A stretch of DNA of 64,000 bases from an uncultured Clostridia bacterium (GTDB taxonomy: Bacteria > Bacillota > Clostridia > Oscillospirales > Oscillospiraceae): assembly GCA_946186375.1 (NCBI GenBank), contig CAMHMZ010000008.1, forward strand, positions 1 through 64,000, given 5' to 3'. Below, in pieces: positions 1 to 10,700 of the stretch (position 1 is its first letter; every line of letters begins with the position of its first letter). The translations under genes were made by a program, and so were the position numbers. The notes beneath the pieces are model-generated. The model was not told the DNA's origin, searched no databases, and was given only the letters and a program-made list of their open reading frames with translations.

Positions 1-70
1 CCTTTTTGGACCTAACTGGTGCTTTTGTTATCCTGCGCTATTTTGCAACGCGCCCGTCTGCTGTTTTCTT

Positions 71-1018
71 TCAGCGTCTGGTGGCGAGACCGTATTCGAC
101 GATCCTTCCGACGAGCTCCTCAAAGGAGATCCCGACTGCTCTCGCGGCGTCGGGCACGAGGCTCATGGAGGTCATGCCGGGCAGCGTGTTGACCTCGATG
201 ACCATCGGGCCCTTCTCCCGGTCGATGATAAAGTCGATGCGGGACACGCCGCAGCAACCGAGCTTGCGGTAGGCGTCCTCACCGATGCGGCGCAGCTGCG
301 CGCGATCCTCCTCGCTGATGCGGGCGGGGATGATGTGGTGGCAGAGGCCGGAGGTGTACTTCGCGGTATAATCGTAGAAATCGCGCTCGGAGGTGATCTC
401 GATCTCCGGCAGCAGCACAGGTTCGTCATTGCCGATGATCGGCAGGGTGACTTCGGTGCCCTCGATGTATTCCTCGACCAGGAGCTGATCGCCGTAGCGG
501 AAGATCTCCTCGATGGCAGCAGGCATGTCCTTCGCCTCGCGCACGATGACGACGCCGATGCTCGAACCCTGGCAGGGGGACTTCAGCACGACGGGGACGC
601 CCCAGTCGGCCAGCAGCTTCTCGCACAGAGCCTCGCGGTCAGCGCACTCATAGCGGTGGAATACCGCATATCTGGGCGTGGGGATGCCGTGAGAGGAGAG
701 CACCTGCTTGGTGTAGACCTTGTTCATGCAGATCGCGCTTGTGGCGACGCCCGGCCCGGTATAGGGGATTCCGGCCAGCTCCAGCGCACCCTGCACGCAG
801 CCATCCTCGCCGCCCTTGCCGTGCAGCGCCAGGTACGCGATATCCGGCTTCAGCGCCACGAGCTCGGAGACGTTGGCGCCCGTCAGATCGAAGAGGGAGA
901 CCTGCTCGTACCCGTAATTCTTCAGAGCGGTATAGACCGCCTGGCCGCTTTTCAGAGAGACCTCGCGCTCAGTGGAGACCCCGCCGTAGACAACAACGAT
1001 TTTCAGTTCCTTGTTCAT
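71..1018 (-). CDS. ddl: D-alanine--D-alanine ligase
   Basis: MNKELKIVVVYGGVSTEREVSLKSG; ATP-grasp with VLKSPCQGSSIGV and MVIEVNTLPGMTSMSLVP near the C-terminus; likely start at 1018, not 1054. Confidence 0.95.
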   Translation of the reverse strand: MNKELKIVVVYGGVSTEREVSLKSGQAVYTALKNYGYEQVSLFDLTGANVSELVALKPDIAYLALHGKGGEDGCVQGALELAGIPYTGPGVATSAICMNKVYTKQVLSSHGIPTPRYAVFHRYECADREALCEKLLADWGVPVVLKSPCQGSSIGVVIVREAKDMPAAIEEIFRYGDQLLVEEYIEGTEVTLPIIGNDEPVLLPEIEITSERDFYDYTAKYTSGLCHHIIPARISEEDRAQLRRIGEDAYRKLGCCGVSRIDFIIDREKGPMVIEVNTLPGMTSMSLVPDAARAVGISFEELVGRIVEYGLATRR

Positions 1019-1089
1019 AAGATTAACCTCGCTCAATAAAGAAGTAGTGCCCATCGTGGGAAACGGCCGGGATCCCGGCAGGATTTGCT

Positions 1090-2220
1090 TTAGAGGTAGA
1101 AGCGATCGACACGCTTGTTGATGCCGCAGACGACCTCATAACCGATCGTACCATACAGCTGCGCCAGATCGTCCGCCGTCAGCAGCTCGGAGCCGCTGCG
1201 GCCGAGCAGTACGACCTCCGTTCCGATCTGCACGTCAGGAATGCCGGTGACGTCGACCATCATCTGATCCATGCAGATCCGCCCGACGATCGGCGCGCGC
1301 TCGCCCTGAATGAGAACCCAGCCCTTGTTGGACAGGAGACGGTTATAGCCGTCGGCATAGCCGGTCGGGATCGTGGCGATCGTCATGGGCTTTTCGACGG
1401 TAAAGGTCCGGCCGTAGCCCACGGTGTCGCCCGGCTGCACGTCCTTCACCATGCTGACGACGCTTTTCCAGCTCATGGCGGGCTCGATCCCCTCCGGCAA
1501 CGTGTTGAGATAATCCGGCTTCAGGCCGTAGAGAATGATGCCAAGGCGGGCAAAGCAGGAGGAGGCGTCATTGTGCCACAGCCCGCCCGCGGAGTTGAGA
1601 CAGTGGCAGAAGGGGAGCTTCAGATCTTCCACACGCTCGACGACAGTATGAAACAGAGCGATCTGCCGCTCCGTAAAGGCGTCCTGCGCAGGCGTATCCG
1701 CCACACACAGATGCGTGAACAGCCCGTCGAGCGGAAGCTTTGCCGCATACTCCCGGATGACCTTTTCACACGCGTCCGGGTCATCGGCGTTCAGGCCGAT
1801 CCGGCGCATGCCGGTATCCAGCGCGAACTGGCATTTGACCGGCTTTCCCTCGGCCGCGAGCAGCGCGGCATAGTCTTCGCTCAGCAGCGCCTGTGTGATG
1901 TCGTGCTCCACAAGCTCTGAAGCGCGGCTGATGGGCGTATAGCCCAGGATCAGGATCTGACCGGTGACGCCGGCCTTGCGCAGATGGATCGCCTCGTCGA
2001 TATTGGAGACGGCGAAATGCTCCACACCGTGATCGGCAAGCAGCTTCGACACAAAGCCGTCCCCATGGCCGTAGGCGTCCGCCTTCACAACAGCCATGAT
2101 CTCCATGCCTGCCGGCAGTCGACTTTGATAAAGCTTATAATTCCTAAGCAGCGTCTCTCCGGAGATCTCAAGCCAGGACCGCCTGAAGGTGTCGGGTTGT
2201 TTTTTGATTTCGATACTCAT
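1090..2220 (-). CDS. alr: alanine racemase
   Basis: PLP-lysine motif AVVKADAYGHG, DTGMRRIGL, VGRICMDQMMVDVT; start at 2220 (MSIEIKK). Confidence 0.95.
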   Translation of the reverse strand: MSIEIKKQPDTFRRSWLEISGETLLRNYKLYQSRLPAGMEIMAVVKADAYGHGDGFVSKLLADHGVEHFAVSNIDEAIHLRKAGVTGQILILGYTPISRASELVEHDITQALLSEDYAALLAAEGKPVKCQFALDTGMRRIGLNADDPDACEKVIREYAAKLPLDGLFTHLCVADTPAQDAFTERQIALFHTVVERVEDLKLPFCHCLNSAGGLWHNDASSCFARLGIILYGLKPDYLNTLPEGIEPAMSWKSVVSMVKDVQPGDTVGYGRTFTVEKPMTIATIPTGYADGYNRLLSNKGWVLIQGERAPIVGRICMDQMMVDVTGIPDVQIGTEVVLLGRSGSELLTADDLAQLYGTIGYEVVCGINKRVDRFYL

Positions 2221-2273
2221 GGTGTACCTCCATGATCTGATCATGATTCAGCTGCCTATGGACAGCGGAGAGC

Positions 2274-5200
2274 TTATTTCTGCTTACGCAGGTAGTTGGC
2301 CCGAATGAGAGCGCAGAGCGGATAGAAGCTCTTGAAATGCTTGTAGGGGCACATATCCTTTTTGTTGAAGATAAAGTGGATATCCACGCTCTTCATCAGA
2401 TGATCGAGCTCCTGGCGTGTGATAAAGCCGTGCGTATATTCGTCGATCATGACCTTTTCGCTGATGAACAGCTTCCCGGTCTTTTCAAGCGAGCACGAGA
2501 GATCGATAGGCTTGTCGAGCAGCATATAGTCGGCAAACATTCCGGGGAGGTTGGCGCCGCTCTCAGTGACGGCATAGCCGGAAGCACCGTAACGCAGATT
2601 CAGCTCCGTGAAATACATGGTGCCGTCGGCGGTCTCGATGAGGTCGATATCGAAGAGGCCTTCGTAGCCAAGGCCGGCCACAAAATCGGCCATCTGCCGG
2701 ATCAGTCCGGCACGCTCGCCGAAGGGGATGATCCGACCGGTCATGGCCACGCCGCGGCGTTCCTTGTGACCGCCCTGCTCGGCGATGAAGAAACCGGGGG
2801 CGACCACGCCCTGCTTCGTGCTCAGACCGAGGATCGAATACTCGTGGCTGATCTCCAGATAATCCTCCACCAGCATCTGAACGGACTGCTTGGTCTTGTC
2901 GCGCGAGGCGTTCTTGAGAGCCGCGACCAGCTCGTCCGGCGTGTCGCAGCGGCGCATCTGGCTCTTGGAGCTCTCCATACTGACGTTTGGCTTGACAAAG
3001 CAGGGGTAGGTCACCGTCTCGGGGATCTCGATCTTCCCGCGCTGACCCTTCTCGTCGCGCGTGATGACGATCTTGCAGCTGTTCACCGTCGGCAGACCGG
3101 CGTTGGTGGCGAGGACCTTCTGTACGTCCTTGCTCATCAGACCGCTGATGCCGCGGGTGCGCTCCTGTACGTTCGGGATGCGGTAGAGCTCGCTCAGCCG
3201 GGCGTAGTTTTCGTCCACAACGTCGGCGACCAGGTCGTCGGCGGGGATGAGGAGCATCTTGCGATCGGGATCGGCCAGCGAGACGATGGCCTCCAAAAGG
3301 CGCTTCTTATCGCGATTGGTGACGCAGGTGTAAAAACCCTTCACGTATTTGCTGTAAGCCTCCGGCCGCAGCCTGCGGCGCATATAGCCGCTGAGACTCA
3401 GAAGCTTGGGCTTCGTCTGGAAGATGCGCAGTACCTCCACGTCATACCCGGCCTGCCCGAAGGAACGGGCGAGGCAGAGGTTGGAGCAATAGTTTCGGCC
3501 GGAAACCAGCACACGCGGCCGGGCGGCGTTCGGGTCTCTCCGGTTGCGGCGCTTGGACTGCGGATAGCCCTTCAGGAAATAGCTGACAGAGTTGAGGCAC
3601 CTGCGGAGCCGGCGGCGCCTGTCGCGTTTCGCAGCCTCCCTGCGGTTCTGCTTCGCCACCACGCCGTAGAATTTTTCAAAGTGACGGTAGGGCGCGGGAT
3701 CTTCCTTGCTGCGGATGCAGTGAAGATCAGCCTCCTTCATCAGCGCACGGACGCGATCCATGCCGATCGTTTCGTGCCTGTATGCCGTGATCAGCTGCTT
3801 TTCATTGATAAAGCTGACTTTGTCGCGGAAAACCCTGACATTGGGATCGATCGCACTGCCCTTCAGCATATGATCGGCATACATGGCCGGAAGATTGACC
3901 CCGCTTTGCGAAAGAACATGGATAAACGGACTGGAGCAGAGCTGCAGGTCGGTAAAGAAGAAGCCTTGCCCGGGAACCTCAATAAGACTGACCGCAAAGA
4001 GCCCCTCATAACCCAGCGCTCGTACCAGACGGGCGACGCCTGCCTTGACCGAGGTCAATCTCCAGTCGGAGACGAGACTTCCGGTCAGGCCGATCTCGTT
4101 TTCACTGTCTGAGGATTTGTTCATGGAGAAAAGGCCGGGGCAGATGACTTCACTCCCGGTACTGAGACCGAGCAGGGAATAGAAGACGGAAGCTTCGGGA
4201 AGGACCTGGATCAAAACCTTGACATTGCGCTTCTCCGACAGCTTCGAGAGAAGGCGGCGCAGCTGCTTTTCGCTGCGGCAGGTCCGCGGACGCATCCACA
4301 GGTCTACACCGCGCACAGTGCAGGGATAGCTGAGGGCCAGGGGCAGTCTGAAGCGGTGGCGGTACTTGCCCTTCCAGGCAAAGGCGGTGACGGTATAGCT
4401 GTCGAATACCGGCAGACCGGCCTCCTGAGCCATGTTATACAGGACGTTGGTGTTGTGGAACTCCGCGCGCTCCTCAACAGGGACCGTAAACTGCTGAGTC
4501 ACAAAGGAGGGGCTGAGCAGCTCTTCATAGCGCTCGATCGCGGAGGCCGTATAGCTGTCGGTGGGGATCAGCAGCATCTTCCGGGCAGGATCTGCAAGAC
4601 GAAGCAGCTGCTGCACGAGGCGGATACGCTTCCCGCCCACCGCAAATTCATCATAAAACTTGACAGCGCGGCTGTAGGCGTCCGGCTTGATGCGTTTTTC
4701 CAGAGACTGGCGCTTCGGAGCCTTGCGGAACACGCGAAGGACCTCAACCTCATAGCCTGCCGCGCCCAGAGAGCGTGCCATCGAGAGGTTCGCGGTGTAG
4801 TTCTGCCCCACGACAAGCACGCGGGGGAGTGGAGCGTTGGGGTTGCGGCGATTGGAGGCTTTGGTCTGCGGATAGTGCTGCAGACGGATATAAAGCCCCT
4901 TCAGGAGGGAGCGCCAGGCGCGCCTGCAGTTTTCGAAGAAGCGGGCCAGAGACCGACGGAAAGCCCAGCGGCGCAGCCTCGAGGCCGCCACGCGGTAGAA
5001 TTTCTGGAAATGCCGATAGGGAGCGGGGTCCTTGGCATTGAAGAGAAGATGAAGCTCCGCCTCGTCCATTTGTGCCTGGATCTCCGGCAAGGTCAGTTTC
5101 CCGGCACGGAACTCGTCCAGCAGGATCTTTTCACTGATAAAGCGCTGGCCGTCTGCGACTGCCTGCGCGTTTTTGTCGATCGCGGCGCCGCGCAGAGCCC

Positions 5201-7574
5201 AGTCTGCATACAGGCCGGGGAGATTGACCCCACGGGAGGTAAAGGCATACAGGAAGGAATTGGGCTGCAGGCTCAGAGAACGGAAGAGGATGCGGCCGTC
5301 GGTCGTTTCGACCAGATTGGCGGAGAAAAGGCCTTCATAACCCAGCCCCTCCACCATGCGGCACACGCCCTCGGCATAGGGCCGATAGCCGTCAAGAGAG
5401 AGGAGCGTGCCGGACAGGAGCCTGCTTCTGCGGCGCCCGGTGCCGAATAGATCTTTTCTGTAAATCCCTGGGCAGATCGCCTCGGAGCCGGTGCTGACAC
5501 CGATGAGCGTATAGCGCGCGGCCGCTTCCGATACATTCTGCACTCTGACCTCGATCGGCTGTTTGGCGGACAGTTTTGTCAGGCGGGAGCGCAGAGATTC
5601 TTCGCTCCTGCATTTCCCGGTCCTGAGAGTGTAGCTGCGGGGGTCGAGGTATTGAAGGACACAGGGATAACTGACGGATCCGGGGATCGTAAACTCTCCC
5701 TGTTCAGCCGTGATCGTGCAGTACTCTTCGACCGGCAGTCCTGCGTTCTCCGCGAGTTCCTCCGGGATGCAGGTCCTCAGCGCATCGCTTGCCCCGGAGC
5801 TTTCACCGCGGACGTTCGGGAGCAGATAGTCGAGACTGAGGGTGTCATAGTTGCGGTCAATGATCCGCGCAACATAGCTGTCCGTGGGGATGAGCAGCAT
5901 CTTCCGGCCGGGATCGGCCAGGCTGAGCAGACGGTTGACAAGACGGATCTGCTGTTTGCCGACGGTAAAGCCGTAATAAGCTTTCACATAACGGCTGTAA
6001 GCCTCGGGCTTGAGGCGCTCAAGGATGGAACCGCGCCTGGGCGTTCGTCGGAAAACACGCAGGACCTCCACCTCATAGCCGGCTTCGCCCAGAGAGCGGG
6101 CGACGGACAGGTTGGAGATGAAGCTCTGGCCGACGACCAGGACGCGCGGCACGGGGGACTTGGGATCGCGCCGGTTTTTCGGGTCCGTCTGCGGGTAGTG
6201 CAGAAGCTTGTGCTTCATGGCCCTGAGCGGCACGAACAGCAGGCGCTTTGTGCGCCGCAAAAAGCGCTTGACGCCTCTCTTGGCCTGTTTCAAGCCGTTT
6301 TTCAGCCCGGCCTTGCCGTTTTTAAGAAGATCACGGATCTTCTTGGGAAGCTTCTTCATCTTCTGCTCCCGCTCCACGGCGTGCATCTGTTCCATGAACA
6401 GCTCGCCCGGCGCGGGGTCGTCCTTGTAGATGAGAAGGTGGAAATCGGATTTGTCGAGCAGCTCGTTGAGTGCCCGCTTGGACATGAAGCCGTAGACATA
6501 GTCCTCCCAGGCGGTCTTCTCCGAAACAAAGGTCTTTCCGAAGGTCTCGATGCGCTCTTCCTCCGGAGCGTGTCGGCCTCCCGTGGCCTCCTTGACGTAG
6601 AGAGCGGGCAGGTTGACGCCGCTGAGGTAGTAGACGAAGTTGGGGCCGCCGCTGCGGAGATTGATCTCGTTGAAGTAGATCGTGTCGCCGACGACGTTGA
6701 GCTCCAGGTCGAACATGCCCACATAATGGATCTGCCGGAGCATGGCGACGAGCTTGTCGCACAGCTCACCCAGCACCTCGAAGGGCTCGACCTGTCCGGC
6801 CAGGGTAACGCCGCGGGAATACTGCGCTACGCGCGTCTTGCGCACGATGCCGGGGATGATGATCTCCTGGTCGAGCGCGACGCCCGAGAGATCGATCTCG
6901 TGATCGATTTTCAGAAACTCCTGGACGAGAACAGAGCGCTCTTTGAAGGTCCGGCGCAGCTTGCCCAGATGATTACGCAGTTCTTCGCGGTCGTGACAGA
7001 CGGCCATCTCGTGCTTGTAGCCCGTCACGCTCTCGATCGGCTTGCAGAAGCAGGGGAAGACCATGTCGCGCGGTGTGAACACGACGCGGCGGCCGTCCTT
7101 CAGGATCTTGCGCTTCTGCAGGGGAACGACCCATTCCTGCGGAACAGGGATCCCGCACTGCCGGGCCAGCTCGCTCTGGAGCATCTTGTCCATGGCATTG
7201 GTCATGGACCCGTCTCCGCCGCCGACGATGCCGGGCATGATGAAGATCTCCCCCAGACGAAGGCGATTGGCGTCCATGATGGACGCGGTATAGTCGTCCG
7301 TCGGGAAGAGGACGGGCTTGCGCTCGTTCTGCCCCTCATATTTCAGCAGCGCCTCGACGAGATCGAGATCCTCTCCGGCCTTGACCTTTTTGGAGACGAC
7401 CTCGGTGAAGTGACGCACATATTTGCTGCGCGCCGCGACTTCCATGACGCCTTCCTTGTGCTCGCTGGCGATCACGTCGACCGTATATCCGGCGGAGCCG
7501 AGCGAGCGGATGACGCTCAGCCCCGTCGAATAGCTTCGGGTAAGCACGACTACTAGTTGATTTTCGTTTTCCAT
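2274..7574 (-). CDS. 1766-aa protein with four tandem ATP-grasp (carboxylate-amine ligase-like) modules
   Basis: Four repeats starting at about nt 7560, 6146, 4826 and 3520, each with N-terminal (V)LVVGxxxxxNLSxARSLGxAGYxVEVLR, PTDxYxA and GVNLPxxYAD signatures; Lys/Arg-rich linkers between modules. Confidence 0.85.
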   Translation of the reverse strand: MENENQLVVVLTRSYSTGLSVIRSLGSAGYTVDVIASEHKEGVMEVAARSKYVRHFTEVVSKKVKAGEDLDLVEALLKYEGQNERKPVLFPTDDYTASIMDANRLRLGEIFIMPGIVGGGDGSMTNAMDKMLQSELARQCGIPVPQEWVVPLQKRKILKDGRRVVFTPRDMVFPCFCKPIESVTGYKHEMAVCHDREELRNHLGKLRRTFKERSVLVQEFLKIDHEIDLSGVALDQEIIIPGIVRKTRVAQYSRGVTLAGQVEPFEVLGELCDKLVAMLRQIHYVGMFDLELNVVGDTIYFNEINLRSGGPNFVYYLSGVNLPALYVKEATGGRHAPEEERIETFGKTFVSEKTAWEDYVYGFMSKRALNELLDKSDFHLLIYKDDPAPGELFMEQMHAVEREQKMKKLPKKIRDLLKNGKAGLKNGLKQAKRGVKRFLRRTKRLLFVPLRAMKHKLLHYPQTDPKNRRDPKSPVPRVLVVGQSFISNLSVARSLGEAGYEVEVLRVFRRTPRRGSILERLKPEAYSRYVKAYYGFTVGKQQIRLVNRLLSLADPGRKMLLIPTDSYVARIIDRNYDTLSLDYLLPNVRGESSGASDALRTCIPEELAENAGLPVEEYCTITAEQGEFTIPGSVSYPCVLQYLDPRSYTLRTGKCRSEESLRSRLTKLSAKQPIEVRVQNVSEAAARYTLIGVSTGSEAICPGIYRKDLFGTGRRRSRLLSGTLLSLDGYRPYAEGVCRMVEGLGYEGLFSANLVETTDGRILFRSLSLQPNSFLYAFTSRGVNLPGLYADWALRGAAIDKNAQAVADGQRFISEKILLDEFRAGKLTLPEIQAQMDEAELHLLFNAKDPAPYRHFQKFYRVAASRLRRWAFRRSLARFFENCRRAWRSLLKGLYIRLQHYPQTKASNRRNPNAPLPRVLVVGQNYTANLSMARSLGAAGYEVEVLRVFRKAPKRQSLEKRIKPDAYSRAVKFYDEFAVGGKRIRLVQQLLRLADPARKMLLIPTDSYTASAIERYEELLSPSFVTQQFTVPVEERAEFHNTNVLYNMAQEAGLPVFDSYTVTAFAWKGKYRHRFRLPLALSYPCTVRGVDLWMRPRTCRSEKQLRRLLSKLSEKRNVKVLIQVLPEASVFYSLLGLSTGSEVICPGLFSMNKSSDSENEIGLTGSLVSDWRLTSVKAGVARLVRALGYEGLFAVSLIEVPGQGFFFTDLQLCSSPFIHVLSQSGVNLPAMYADHMLKGSAIDPNVRVFRDKVSFINEKQLITAYRHETIGMDRVRALMKEADLHCIRSKEDPAPYRHFEKFYGVVAKQNRREAAKRDRRRRLRRCLNSVSYFLKGYPQSKRRNRRDPNAARPRVLVSGRNYCSNLCLARSFGQAGYDVEVLRIFQTKPKLLSLSGYMRRRLRPEAYSKYVKGFYTCVTNRDKKRLLEAIVSLADPDRKMLLIPADDLVADVVDENYARLSELYRIPNVQERTRGISGLMSKDVQKVLATNAGLPTVNSCKIVITRDEKGQRGKIEIPETVTYPCFVKPNVSMESSKSQMRRCDTPDELVAALKNASRDKTKQSVQMLVEDYLEISHEYSILGLSTKQGVVAPGFFIAEQGGHKERRGVAMTGRIIPFGERAGLIRQMADFVAGLGYEGLFDIDLIETADGTMYFTELNLRYGASGYAVTESGANLPGMFADYMLLDKPIDLSCSLEKTGKLFISEKVMIDEYTHGFITRQELDHLMKSVDIHFIFNKKDMCPYKHFKSFYPLCALIRANYLRKQK

Positions 7575-7700
7575 CGGGAACTATGCCTCTCAAACAGAAT
7601 TGATAACATGCGCTCTCGCAAACAGCAGGGTAGGTAAAGAGCGCCGCGGCTGGTGTCCGCTGCGGGAGGGGGGGTAAACGAAAGAGCTGAAGACCTGGTT

Positions 7701-10700
7701 TTATAGCGTTTGGATAAGGGAGATTTGCTCACCAATGGCCTGCTGCGTCTGACTGAGCCAGTTCTTTGCATCGGAAGGAAGCTTCCAGGCGGACGTAGCG
7801 GCGAGAGGAAGAATCACCCATTTCCTGCCAAGGAATATTTTACAGGTGTGTGTCGCAATATAGGAGTTTTCTTTCAGTTCGACTTTTCCTTCTGCATTCC
7901 TCTTTAGACAGACCCGGAGCAGAGCGGAATCACGGTTGCCGGGAACCTGGCTCATGACGGAATGGAAGTTGCCGACAGAGTAGCAGCAGGGGACGGAGCG
8001 CCCGTCTGCGGCTGTCAGCGTCTCGAAGCGCTGCACCAGGTGCGGATTAGAACCGACGATATAATCGGCGCCCGCGTCGGCGACGAGCTGAGCCTCCTGC
8101 AACTGCTGAGGCGTGGGGACCCGGAAGTTTTTCTGACCCCAGTGCATATAGACGATCACATACTCCGCTCCAGCGGCACGGCAGGCGGCGATGTCCCGGA
8201 CGGCTTTGTCGGCGGTGAAAGTGTTGATCAGTACCGTTTTATCTTCCTCAGACCAGCTGCGGTCTTTGCCGTTATAACCGGTTGTAGGCGTCAGATAAGC
8301 GAGGAAGCCCACCTTGATCCCGTTGATGTCAGCGATGAGGAAGCGCGGCTCGGAGAGATCGGCAAAGACGCCGGTGCGCGCGAGGCGGTAACGGTCTACC
8401 TGGCCGATCGTCTCAAGCAGAGCTTTTGGCCCGCCGTCGCAGTTGTGGTTGTTGGACATGGCGAGAGCGTCGAAGAGGCCGTGGCACACCGCGTCGAGAT
8501 AGCGGGAAGGAGCGTTGCAGTTATTCGTGTTGTTGATATAGCCTTCTTCCGTCATATAAGGCCAGCCGGAGGCCTGCAGGGTCTCCAGATTGCCGATGGC
8601 AAAGTCGGCTTTGGCGTTGATCAGACGAATAAAGTCATAGCTCTCGTTGAAATTCCAATCGCCGTCTTCGGTAGCCTGATCGGTCATCTGGCGGCTTCCG
8701 CACATCATGTCGCCGGCCATGACGATCACGGCCTCCCCGGCATGCTCGGCCGCGGGGCTGTTCTGCTTCCAGCAGCCGTCCTGCCCGTCGAAGTGATATC
8801 TGGGTTCGGGCTCGGCGAGGGGCTCGAGAGCCCTGCGGTCGACGACAACGCGGGAAACAGCGCTCTGGCCGATCTCCGGGCAGCGGCAGGTGAGGGTGCA
8901 GCTGCCGGAGGAGAGGGCGCGGATCGTACCGTCCGGATCGACCGCGGCGACGCTCTCATCGTCCGAAGACCACTCGGCGTCTGCGGGCTCACCCCAGCCG
9001 TAAGAGGCGCGAAGCTTGCGACTGATGCCGGAATACATATAGGTCACCTTGCGCTCGAGAGAAAGCTCGGTGAGATACTGGGCAGGCGTGGGCTCGAGCA
9101 TTTTGCTGTAAACTCTGTTTCCCTCGGCGTCGAAGACATAGCTGCGCACCGTATAATAGACAGTACGCCTGTCATGGTCGAAGGAGGAGTCGAGGCAAGT
9201 GCCGTAGTTGCGCTTTTCAAGGCGCCTGATCATCTCAAAGGGGCCGTTTATGCTGTAGGACCGGAAGATCTCATAGCCCTCGGCAACCTCGGGCTTTTTC
9301 CAGTAATACTCGATGCCGGCTTTGGAGATGGAAGAGATCTTCGGCATGTAAGGACACTCGGGAAGCTGCGGATAACTCAGCGAGGAGAAGACCTGCTCCT
9401 GCGCCGGAAGCTTGACATGATCTCCGAGCTCGAAGCCCTGCGCCTCGGCGTAGGAGCGTGCATAGGAGCCCTCGGGGCAGAAGAAGACAGCCCGCTCACA
9501 TCCCGGGAAGGCGGCGGGGGAGATCTGCCGGAGAGAGGCAGGCAGAACGACCGTTTCCAGGGCGCTGCAGTTTTGGAAGACGCTGTCGTCGATATGCAGG
9601 CAGCCCTCGTTGAACACGGCCTTTTTCAGAGCCTTGCAGCCGGAGAAGGCGTCCGAGGCGACAAACATCAGCGAACCGGGCAGCGTGACGCTCTCAAGAG
9701 CGGCGTTCTTGAACGCACTGCGCCGCAGGCTTCTGATGGTGTCCGGCAGAACGACCGACTTGACCGGCGAAGCCAGGAAAGCGCCCTCTCCGATCGCGGT
9801 GACGGGAAGCTCGCAGACAGATCTGGGGATGCGAACCTCGTCCGCGCTGTCGGTGCAGCGGCTGAGCGTCGCGTGATCCCCGAAGAGCTGGAAGCTGAAA
9901 TGCTCGGTGACAGCTGTGGTCGAGTCCTCATCGCCTTCGTGGAAAGAGGTGCCCACAAGGATGTCTGCCACGCGCTCAAGACTCATGGCGTGACTGCCCT
10001 TGAGGAGAATGATATCGGCGCTCGTCGAGATGCTGCGGAGCAGCTCGGCGGCCTCCTCATGGGAAGAGACGCTGTATACGGCAAGCGCCTTGTTCCTGCG
10101 GGCTTCCTCTGCGATAAGCTGCGCATATTCGCCATAGCAGATCAGAATATCTACCTGACTTCCGGCGATAAAGCGACCGACGGTGCGATGGTATTCCTCG
10201 GAATTTTCGCCGGACTCCTTAATGTCGGCCAGTAGAGCGATTCGCCGCCCGCCTTCGGGCAGAGCGAGAGAAGAGATGGCTTCCACGGAACTCTGCATGG
10301 ACTCGACGGAGGCGTTGTAACAGTCAAGGAAGAAGCGGTATCCGCCGAGCATGACCAGGTTTTGCCGGATCCCTGAGGTGCGGAACAGGCCCAGACCCGC
10401 CGCAGCGTCCTCGTCGCTCATGCCGCAGAGCTTTCCTACAGCGAAGGCGGCGACCGCGTCGATGACATTGTGAAGACCAATGCAGTGCAGAATCACCGGC
10501 GTGGAGACGCCATCATGAAGGATGTCGAAGTGGATCCCGTCTTCCGCGTTGACAATGTTGACGGCGCGGTAATCTGCGTTCTCGTTCTCAATACCGAAAT
10601 AGACGGCTCTGTGTTCGACTTCGGCCGCAGCAATGACGGGATCGTCTCCGTTGAGCACGAGGATGCCGTCTTCCGGCATACCCTCTTGCAGGCTAAGGCA

